From: Bacteroidota bacterium
GTDB taxonomy: Bacteria > Bacteroidota > Ignavibacteria > Tepidaquicellales > Tepidaquicellaceae
Direction: 5' to 3'
DNA length: 6,391 nucleotides
Assembly: GCA_003519545.1 (NCBI GenBank)
Contig: DOWN01000120.1
Span: forward strand, 2,543-8,933
The stretch's first letter is position 1; each line of letters opens with the position of its first letter. The translations under genes and the position numbers were made by a program. Below are positions 1 through 6,133 of the stretch, piece after piece. The notes beneath the pieces were generated by a model, which did not search any database, was not told where the DNA came from, and worked only from the letters and a program-made list of their open reading frames with translations.

Positions 1-370
1 TTTAAAACAGAGGATAAATAAAATAATTGAACTTTTATCTGATTTTGAAGATTTTAATATTACCGAACTGAATTTTTTATTTTGTACTGATGAATTAATA
101 ACGGAGTATAATAAAAAATATCTTAGACATGACTTCGCAACTGATATTATCACTTTTGAGTATAATGATGATGAAGGACTTGTGAGTGATGTGATTATTT
201 CAACCGAAACGGTTAAAAAAAATTCTAAAGTATTCAAAACTGAATACTTGAATGAACTGACAAGAGTAATAATTCACGGGTTATTGCATTTATGCGGATA
301 TAAAGATAAAACGGCGGAACAAAAAAAAACGATGCGATTAAAAGAAAACTTTTTTTTAAAAAAAATCTAA
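1..370 (+). CDS. ybeY: Endoribonuclease YbeY, 3' part (5' end outside window)
   Basis: YbeY (UPF0054) is a cytoplasmic metal-dependent endoribonuclease needed for 16S rRNA 3'-end maturation and 70S ribosome quality control. The frame is open from base 2 with no stop, so the gene begins upstream; about 122 C-terminal residues are visible and the family is usually about 150. The motif HDFATDIITFEY (around 129-164) matches the family's conserved TDV(L/I)(S/T)F block. VSDVIIS follows in place of the usual GDI(V/I)IS. The metal-site helix reads HGLLHLCGYKD (275-307), with the first two His ligands at 275-277 and 287-289. The third position is Asp (305-307) rather than His, a form I recall from Bacteroidota-type YbeY. 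An internal ATG at 193 and a GTG at 182 lie inside the conserved domain and are not credible starts. The stop is 3 bases before the next gene. Confidence 0.93.
   Translation, partial: LKQRINKIIELLSDFEDFNITELNFLFCTDELITEYNKKYLRHDFATDIITFEYNDDEGLVSDVIISTETVKKNSKVFKTEYLNELTRVIIHGLLHLCGYKDKTAEQKKTMRLKENFFLKKI
321..365 (+). repeat. Homopolymer tracts A9 and T8A8 in the 3' end of ybeY
   Basis: A run of nine A lies at 321-329. A perfect 16-base palindrome of eight T then eight A lies at 350-365, just before the ybeY stop at 368-370. Both encode ordinary residues of the C-terminal tail (QKK and FFLKK), so they may simply reflect AT-rich codon use. Runs of this length are known sites for polymerase slippage. 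A slip at T8A8 would change only the last few residues of YbeY. I do not call this a terminator: there is no G+C stem and the next gene starts 9 bases later. Confidence 0.6.
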
Positions 371-373
371 CTA

Positions 374-829
374 ATGCAGGAAAAAATAATTGAGATTATA
401 GAGTATTTGCTGAGTCAGATTAATGATTCTAAAACTATAAATGAAATTGATATAGAACCTTTATCAAAAAGGGGTTATACAAATGCGGAGATTAATACTG
501 CGTTTGCCTGGTTAAATCTTAAATTTACCGAAAACGAAAATATTTTTAATGCGGATAAAACAAAAACTTTATCAAAAAGATTTTTTCATTCCGCTGAAAA
601 AAATATTTTGACTCCCGGGGCTATGGGCTACATAATTCAAATGATGGAACTTGGTGTAATTGATGAATATGATGTAGAATCCATTATTGAAAAAATATTT
701 ATTTCCGGATACGTTAAAGCGGATGTACCGGATATTAAGTATTATATAAGCAGTCTTATATTGGGATTAAAAGATGATGAAGATATACTTTCACGTATGA
801 TAAATCAAAATAACGAAACAATTCATTAA
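374..829 (+). CDS. smg: Smg/DUF494 family protein
   Basis: This 151-residue protein resembles the Smg (DUF494) family, whose biochemical role is unknown and whose usual length is close to this. The N-terminal part (residues 1-47) has a helical start followed by LSKRGYTNAEINTAFAWL, equivalent to the family's pattern of a small helix-turn-helix-like unit ending in a conserved (A/L)-x-W-L. A charged linker follows. The second half begins with ILTPGAMGYIIQMMELGVID (residues 78-97), which matches the family's (I/F)LTPEA.GFL..LE..GVLD block. It ends in a hydrophobic helix around DIKYYISSLILGL. There is no signal peptide, membrane segment or metal motif. The gene starts 3 bases after the ybeY stop, in the same frame, and is 22 bases from topA. 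The smg-topA pairing also occurs in Proteobacteria, supporting the assignment. No Shine-Dalgarno sequence is visible, so translation may be coupled to ybeY. Confidence 0.85.
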   Translation: MQEKIIEIIEYLLSQINDSKTINEIDIEPLSKRGYTNAEINTAFAWLNLKFTENENIFNADKTKTLSKRFFHSAEKNILTPGAMGYIIQMMELGVIDEYDVESIIEKIFISGYVKADVPDIKYYISSLILGLKDDEDILSRMINQNNETIH

Positions 830-851
830 ATCAACCCGCAAAAAATTAAAA

Positions 852-3182
852 ATGGGAAAATCTTTAGTAATAGTTGAGTCTCCTTCAAAAGCAAAAACGA
901 TAAACAAATATCTCGGAAAAGATTTTATTGTTGAAGCAACTGTCGGTCACATAAAAAATTTACCGAAAAGTAAAATTAGTGTTGATCTGGAAAACGGTTA
1001 TACACCGGTTTATGAAATAATAGAAGGAAAAGAAAAAGTTGTTGATAAACTGAAAGAATTGTCTTCTTCAGTCAGCAATATTTACATAGCGACTGACCCG
1101 GATCGTGAAGGGGAAGCAATTGCCGCAGATATTGCAGATGAAATCAAAGGAATAAATAAAAATATTAAACGCGTACTTTTTGAAGAGATTACTAAAACCG
1201 GAGTTCAGCGAGCGATGGAAAATCCGCTTGATATAAATGAAAATCTTGTGGAGTCTCAGATGGCACGAAGAGTGATGGATAGAATTCTCGGATATAAAGT
1301 AAGCCCATTCCTTTGGAAATCTTTTTATTACGGACTTTCTGCAGGACGTGTTCAATCAGTTGCTCTGAAAATAATTTGCGAACGTGAAGAAGAAATTAAA
1401 AAATTTGTTCCTAAAGAATATTGGTCTATAACAGGTCTGTTCAGTAAACCATCAGGCGGATCAAAGCCCTTCAATGCTAAACTTTATAAAATAAATGAAG
1501 ATAATCTGAAGTTTAACGGTGACGATCCGAAAATTCCCGATATTGATTCCGCTCATAAAATAATTGAAGAACTCAAAGGAAACAAATTCAGAATTACTGA
1601 TATTCAGGAAAAAGAAGTCAGACGGAATGCTCCGGCTCCTTTCACAACATCTGTAATGCAACAGTCAGCATCCACAAGACTTGGATTCGCTCCGAAAAGA
1701 ACTATGATGCTTGCACAGAAATTATACGAAGGTGTGGAAATTGCAAAAGGTGAAACTGTTGGTTTGATTACTTATATGAGAACTGATTCGACGAGAGTCA
1801 GTGATGATGCCATCAAGTCAGCAAAGACTTTTATTAAAGAAAATTATGGCGAGGAATATACAACCGATTATAAATCAACAGGTAAGAAAGGTAAAAATCA
1901 GCAAGATGCTCACGAAGCAGTGAGACCTACTGATATAAACAGAACTCCTGAATCTCTGAAAAAACTCGATAAGGATTTACTTAAATTATATACTTTAATA
2001 TGGCAGAGATTTGTTGCTTCACAGATGTCTCAGGCAGTTTATGATCAGAAAACAATTATCATAAAAGCAGTTTCTCCGAAAGGAAATAAAAATGATTATC
2101 TTTTTAAAGCGACAGGAAGTGTTGTTAAATTTTCAGGATTCTTAAAAGTATATGAAGATAATGTGGAAGAAGTCGAAAAGGATGAAGAGGATTATTCAAT
2201 CATCCCACCAAATTTGAATGTGGATGATAATTTAAGTTCGATAAGTATTAACAAAACTCAGCACTTTACAAATCCACCTCCGAGATATACGGAATCGAGT
2301 TTGATTAAACAACTTGATACACTTGGAATCGGTCGCCCGAGTACATTTGCGTTAATCGTTTCAACCGTAATTGACAGAAAATATGTTGATTTGAACGAGA
2401 GAAAACTTTATGCTACTAATCTCGGAATGACAGTAAATAAAATTCTCGGAAAATATTTTGAAGATGTAATAGATTACGGATTCACTTCAAGAATGGAAGA
2501 AGAACTCGATACGATAGCAAACGGTGAATCAACTTTTAAACAGGTGCTGGATGATTTTTATATTCCTTTCAGTAAAGATTTAGGAATTGCTGATAAGGCA
2601 AGTACTGAAATCAAAAAAAGTTTAATAGAAAAAACTGATATACAATGTCCTGAGTGCGGTAAAGATACAGGTGCTTTTATGCTAAAGAAATGGGGAAGAA
2701 ACGGACAGTTCCTTGCCTGCGAAAAGTATCCTAAATGTAAAGCCTCTATGCCGTTGCCGGAAGAACAGGCAGAAAATCTTGAACTTGCTCAAGGTGTGGT
2801 TTGTGATTTATGTGGTGCTAATATGGTTGTGAAAGTCGGTAAATTCGGAAAGTTTTATGGCTGTTCAAATTATCCAAAATGTAACGGTATCAAACCAATT
2901 ACACTCGGCATCACTTGTCCTAAATGCGGTGTTGGAGAAATTCTTGCACGTAAAGGTGGAAAAGCAAAACGAACATTTTATGGATGTACTAACTATCCGG
3001 CTTGTGATTTTATTACAAATTATGAACCGGTCTTAATCCCTTGTAAAAACTGTGACCAGAAATATCTGGTAAAAAAACATACTAAGAAAGACGGAGATTT
3101 CCTTGAATGTACTAACTGTAAAACAAAGTATCCCGTTGAAACTTTAGAAGTAAAACAAAAAGAAGAAAACATAAATGTTTAA
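852..3182 (+). CDS. topA: DNA topoisomerase I (type IA)
   Basis: This 776-residue type IA topoisomerase relaxes negative supercoils through a 5'-phosphotyrosine intermediate and acts on the nucleoid. The N-terminal Toprim domain begins MGKSLVIVESPSKAKT, with the conserved Glu at residue 9. Its acidic triad is D82, D84 and E86 in TDPDREGEAIA. The motif GLSAGRVQSV is at 161-170. The catalytic tyrosine is Y308 in GLITYMRTDST, with R310 beside it. HEAVRP (354-359), PPPRYTE (475-481) and GIGRPSTFA (492-500) are the remaining core signatures. From residue 599 there are four Cys4 zinc ribbons that bind single-stranded DNA. The protein is shorter than E. coli TopA (865 residues), the difference being mainly in the C-terminal tail. 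The ATG start gives the exact family N-terminus. A-rich sequence but no Shine-Dalgarno precedes it. The 3' end overlaps the next gene by 8 bases. Confidence 0.98.
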   Translation: MGKSLVIVESPSKAKTINKYLGKDFIVEATVGHIKNLPKSKISVDLENGYTPVYEIIEGKEKVVDKLKELSSSVSNIYIATDPDREGEAIAADIADEIKGINKNIKRVLFEEITKTGVQRAMENPLDINENLVESQMARRVMDRILGYKVSPFLWKSFYYGLSAGRVQSVALKIICEREEEIKKFVPKEYWSITGLFSKPSGGSKPFNAKLYKINEDNLKFNGDDPKIPDIDSAHKIIEELKGNKFRITDIQEKEVRRNAPAPFTTSVMQQSASTRLGFAPKRTMMLAQKLYEGVEIAKGETVGLITYMRTDSTRVSDDAIKSAKTFIKENYGEEYTTDYKSTGKKGKNQQDAHEAVRPTDINRTPESLKKLDKDLLKLYTLIWQRFVASQMSQAVYDQKTIIIKAVSPKGNKNDYLFKATGSVVKFSGFLKVYEDNVEEVEKDEEDYSIIPPNLNVDDNLSSISINKTQHFTNPPPRYTESSLIKQLDTLGIGRPSTFALIVSTVIDRKYVDLNERKLYATNLGMTVNKILGKYFEDVIDYGFTSRMEEELDTIANGESTFKQVLDDFYIPFSKDLGIADKASTEIKKSLIEKTDIQCPECGKDTGAFMLKKWGRNGQFLACEKYPKCKASMPLPEEQAENLELAQGVVCDLCGANMVVKVGKFGKFYGCSNYPKCNGIKPITLGITCPKCGVGEILARKGGKAKRTFYGCTNYPACDFITNYEPVLIPCKNCDQKYLVKKHTKKDGDFLECTNCKTKYPVETLEVKQKEENINV
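2646..3119 (+). other. Region of topA encoding four Cys4 zinc ribbons
   Basis: Four tetracysteine units follow one another at the TopA C-terminus: C599/C602/C623/C629, C651/C654/C671/C677, C689/C692/C712/C718 and C731/C734/C753/C756. The first three share the family pattern CxxC...F/YxxC..YPxC. The fourth has a closing CxxC in place of Cx5C and lacks the aromatic YP pair, so it is a diverged ribbon. In E. coli TopA these C-terminal elements bind single-stranded DNA and contact RNA polymerase; the same role here is inferred. Confidence 0.9.
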
Positions 3183-3261
3183 TATGCGAAGAAGAGATTT
3201 TTTAAAAAATTCTTTTTATACATGCTGCGGAGTTGCAATCACTCCTGCACTGCTTGAAGCA
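3175..3261 (+). other. Predicted twin-arginine (Tat) signal peptide of TldD
   Basis: Residues 5-11 read RRRDFLK, a full match to the RRxFLK core of the Tat consensus. A short, moderately hydrophobic stretch follows (residues 14-27, FYTCCGVAITPALL). A small-residue segment around LEAGS is a possible cleavage site near residue 29. The paired cysteines at 17-18 do not sit in a lipobox, so a lipoprotein is unlikely. The conserved TldD domain begins only around residue 55, leaving the region free to act as a leader. The h-region is weak, so export is likely but not certain. Confidence 0.75.
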
Positions 3262-4791
3262 GGGAGCAAATCTAACCGTTATCTGATTAACGGTGATATT
3301 AATCCCAATTATTCGGAAACTTCTCTGAGTATAGATCAATACAAAAAACTTTGTGACATTGCTATTGAAACTGCTAAACTTAACGGTGCTTCTTATTCAG
3401 ATATTAGAATCTGTAAAAACAGAAATCAAAGAATAGGCACAAGGGAAGAACAGGTTCAGTATATATCAGACGGAGATGATTTCGGATTTGGCGTGAGAGT
3501 ATTGGTGAACGGAACATGGGGATTTGCTGCAAACTCAGTCTTGAATGAAGATGAAGTTAAAAAAATTACTCTTAAAGCATGTGATATCGCAAAAGCAAAT
3601 TCAATCTTACAGGTTAGTCCCGTAAGACTTGCAGATGTGCCTTCTTATGTTGATAAATGGAAAACTCCTGTCAGAGTTAATCCATTTGATTTAAGTATAA
3701 ATGAAAAAATTGATTTTCAGTTAAACGCAAATAAACTTGCAAAAACTGCAGGTGCAAATTTTGTAAATTCATTTATGTGGTTTGTGAATGAATATAAAAT
3801 TTTTGCATCTTCTGTCGGTTCTTTTATTGAACAGGATTTATACAGGCTTTGGGCAAGAACAGATGTAACTGTTATTGATAAAGAATCAGGAGAATTTGAT
3901 TCACGCGAAACTTTTACTCAGCCGATTGGAATGGGTTATGAATATCTTCTTGATTATCCTTATTTAAAAGATGTTGAAGAAGCAGTTGAACATACAAAAA
4001 TGAAATTAAAAGCCCCAAGTGTTACTCCGGGAAAACGTGATATTATTTTACATCCTTCAAATCTTTGGTTAACGATTCACGAAACTTGCGGACATCCGAC
4101 AGAACTCGACAGGGCTTTGGGATATGAAGCAAACTATGCGGGTACAAGTTTTATGACTACCGATAAACTCAACAATCTTAAATACGGATCTGAAATTGTA
4201 AATCTTTATGCGGATAAAAATCAGTTAAACGGACTATCTTCAAGAGGTTATGATGATGACGGTGTAAAAACAACTGAGTGGGATATAATCAAAAACGGAA
4301 AATTTGTGAATTACCAGACAACAAGAGAACTCGCACCGCTTGTCGGACAGAATGAATCTTTTGCTTGTGCTTACGGTGACAGTTGGGCTACATTCCCGAT
4401 ACAAAGAATGCCAAATCTTTCTTTAAGACCGGGAAAAGAAAAATTATCTCTCTCTGATTTGATTTCACAGACTGAAGACGGTATTTATATCATCGGTGAC
4501 AGCAGTTGGAGTATTGATATGCAAAGATATAATTTTCAGTTCACTGGTCAGGAATTCTGGGAAATTAAAAACGGAAAAATTCAGGGGATGTTAAAAGATG
4601 TTGCCTATCAGGGAAACACTGTTGATTTGTGGAATGCTTGTGATAAAATATGTGATGAAAGTGAATATGAACTCGGCGGTTCTTTCTTCTGCGGAAAAGG
4701 TGAACCCGGTCAGGTTGCTCCGGTAAGCCACGGCTCTTCTCCGACAAGATTCAGAAACATAAATATTTTAAACACTAAAGATCAAATCTGA
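3175..4791 (+). CDS. tldD: TldD-type zinc metallopeptidase subunit with Tat signal
   Basis: This is a 538-residue TldD family (peptidase U62) protein. TldD is the catalytic half of the TldD/TldE heterodimer, which in E. coli completes microcin B17 maturation and degrades the CcdA antitoxin by cleaving unfolded peptides. The zinc motif HExxxH is HETCGH at residues 302-307, with E303 the expected catalytic base. The third ligand is expected to be C506 in SFFCGKGEPGQVAPV, equivalent to the VCGKEGQ region of E. coli TldD. The N-terminal domain carries the family block DFGFGVRVLVNGTWGFA. The first residues form a twin-arginine signal (RRRDFLK), absent from E. coli TldD (481 residues) and partly explaining the extra length. 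The ATG at 3175 overlaps topA by 8 bases and has a weak AGAAG 9 bases upstream. An ATG at 3184 would start one base after topA and keeps the signal intact. The tldE gene begins one base after the stop. Confidence 0.93.
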   Translation: MFNMRRRDFLKNSFYTCCGVAITPALLEAGSKSNRYLINGDINPNYSETSLSIDQYKKLCDIAIETAKLNGASYSDIRICKNRNQRIGTREEQVQYISDGDDFGFGVRVLVNGTWGFAANSVLNEDEVKKITLKACDIAKANSILQVSPVRLADVPSYVDKWKTPVRVNPFDLSINEKIDFQLNANKLAKTAGANFVNSFMWFVNEYKIFASSVGSFIEQDLYRLWARTDVTVIDKESGEFDSRETFTQPIGMGYEYLLDYPYLKDVEEAVEHTKMKLKAPSVTPGKRDIILHPSNLWLTIHETCGHPTELDRALGYEANYAGTSFMTTDKLNNLKYGSEIVNLYADKNQLNGLSSRGYDDDGVKTTEWDIIKNGKFVNYQTTRELAPLVGQNESFACAYGDSWATFPIQRMPNLSLRPGKEKLSLSDLISQTEDGIYIIGDSSWSIDMQRYNFQFTGQEFWEIKNGKIQGMLKDVAYQGNTVDLWNACDKICDESEYELGGSFFCGKGEPGQVAPVSHGSSPTRFRNINILNTKDQI

Positions 4792-4792
4792 T

Positions 4793-6130
4793 ATGAAATT
4801 AACTAAAGAAGAAACAAAAAAATTAGCGGATAAGATTTTTTCTTATTCAAAAGCAGATTCAGTTTCCGTTAATATCTCAGGCGGATTAAAAGAAAATATC
4901 AGATTTGCGGTAAATAACGTCACCACTTGTGGTTCGGCTGATTCTATTTCTATTGGTATCAGTTCTAACTTCGGTAAAAAAACGGGATATATAAATTTAA
5001 CATCTATTAATGATGCAGATATAAAAAAAGCAGTTGAACAGTCTGAAGAGATAGCACGGCTAAGCCCTGAGAATAAAGAGTTTATGCCGCTTCCGGAGAA
5101 AGACCAAAATTATCCTGAAGTCAATCAGTATTTTGATTCAACCGCTAAAGCAACTCCTTCTGACAGGGCAAATACAGTATCTTATGTATTATCTAAATCA
5201 AGGGAGAGAGATTTAATCTCCGCAGGATATTTTGAAACTGAAGACAGATTTACTTCCGTTGCTAATTCAAACGGACTATTTGCATATCATCCTTTTACTG
5301 AACTTGATTTTTCATTCACATCGAGAACTAAAGACGGAACCGGCTCAAGTAAAGTTCACAGAAATTTTGCGGATTTAAACAGATTAAAAATTGAAGAACT
5401 GACTAAAACCTGTATGGACAGAGCAGTTCTTTCTCAAAAACCTGTCGAACTTAAACCCGGAAAATATACAACCATTCTTGAAAAAATGGCTACTTGCGAT
5501 ATGGTAGGGAATTTGTTCTCTTATATGAACAAACGTTCTGCCGATGAAGGAAGAAGTTTCTTTTCTGATAAGGACAAAGGAAATAAAATCGGTGAAAAAA
5601 TTGTAAGTGAAAAAGTTAATATACATTCCGATCCGCAAAATCCAATCGCACCTACTACACCGTTTAACGGTGAAGGTCTTCCTAATTTGAAAACTGTCTG
5701 GTTTGAAAATGGTGTTTTAAAAAATTTATATACAAACAGATATTGGGCTGAAAAAACAAATTCACCTTTCACTCCATATCCTCCAAATATAATTATGTCC
5801 GGCTCTGATAAATCTCTTGAAGATTTAATCAAAAGCACTGATAAAGGTGTTTTTGTTGTGAGACTTTGGTATATCAGATCAGTTGATCCGCAAAAAATAT
5901 TGCTTACAGGACTTTCAAGAGACGGAATATTCTATATTGAAAACGGTGAAATAAAATATCCTGTTAAAAATTTCCGTTTCAATGAATCTCCGGCAAACGT
6001 GTTAAAGAATTTAACCGATATGTCAAGAGAAGAAAAAGTAATCGGTGCTGAAACTGAGTCTATGAAAATTATTGTTCCGGATATCAAAGTGGAAGAATTT
6101 AATTTCTCCACTCTCTCTGATGCAATTTAA
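4793..6130 (+). CDS. pmbA: TldE/PmbA-type partner subunit, non-catalytic
   Basis: This 445-residue protein belongs to the TldD/PmbA family and is close to E. coli PmbA/TldE (450 residues). It lies one base after tldD and is very likely its heterodimer partner. At the position where TldD has HExxxH this protein reads DMVGNLFSYM (residues 236-245), so the metal site is missing, as in other TldE proteins. In known heterodimers TldE shapes the peptide-binding cavity while TldD cuts. Further family signatures are TPFNGEG (289-295), matching TPF(D/N)xEG of PmbA, RLWYIRSVDP (357-366), TGLSRDG (372-378) and the C-terminal NFRFNES block. The N-terminus, MKLTKEETKKLADKIFSYSK, is charged and amphipathic with no signal peptide or membrane segment. 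No upstream in-frame start would add one, because the tldD stop is adjacent. No Shine-Dalgarno is visible; translation is probably coupled to tldD. Confidence 0.92.
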   Translation: MKLTKEETKKLADKIFSYSKADSVSVNISGGLKENIRFAVNNVTTCGSADSISIGISSNFGKKTGYINLTSINDADIKKAVEQSEEIARLSPENKEFMPLPEKDQNYPEVNQYFDSTAKATPSDRANTVSYVLSKSRERDLISAGYFETEDRFTSVANSNGLFAYHPFTELDFSFTSRTKDGTGSSKVHRNFADLNRLKIEELTKTCMDRAVLSQKPVELKPGKYTTILEKMATCDMVGNLFSYMNKRSADEGRSFFSDKDKGNKIGEKIVSEKVNIHSDPQNPIAPTTPFNGEGLPNLKTVWFENGVLKNLYTNRYWAEKTNSPFTPYPPNIIMSGSDKSLEDLIKSTDKGVFVVRLWYIRSVDPQKILLTGLSRDGIFYIENGEIKYPVKNFRFNESPANVLKNLTDMSREEKVIGAETESMKIIVPDIKVEEFNFSTLSDAI

Positions 6131-6133
6131 ACT

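Noticed and set aside
350..373. T8A8 palindrome as a rho-independent terminator after ybeY
   Set aside because: The hairpin would be pure A-T with no loop and no G+C stem, and the smg ATG follows within 9 bases.
830..851. Promoter or regulatory site between smg and topA
   Set aside because: The gap is only 22 bases of A-rich sequence with no recognisable -10/-33 pair or operator.
1068..1355. Antisense open frame of 95 codons inside topA
   Set aside because: It lies wholly within the conserved Toprim region of topA, has no recognisable motif, and is explained by the codon composition of the sense gene.
1461..1661. Antisense open frame of 66 codons in topA
   Set aside because: Shadow of topA with no family resemblance and no plausible upstream signal.
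3275..3294. Inverted repeat ACCGTTA-6 nt-TAACGGT in the early tldD coding region
   Set aside because: A 7-bp arm with a 6-base loop inside a coding region, no U-tract and no second copy upstream of a gene. Likely chance, though it falls just after the signal peptide codons.
4565..4747. Antisense open frame of 60 codons in the 3' part of tldD
   Set aside because: It covers the codons for the TldD zinc ligand C506 and adjacent conserved residues, so it is a shadow.
5658..5672. Near-perfect palindrome CACCGTTTAACGGTG in tldE
   Set aside because: It encodes the conserved TPFNG motif of the family, so protein constraint explains it. It shares the CCGTT/AACGG core with the tldD repeat, but AACGG is a common Asn-Gly codon pair in these genes.
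5384..5838. Two overlapping antisense open frames (84 and 105 codons) inside tldE
   Set aside because: They overlap conserved tldE motifs and each other in different frames. Their translations show low-complexity Phe/Ser-rich sequence typical of the reverse of Lys/Glu-rich genes.
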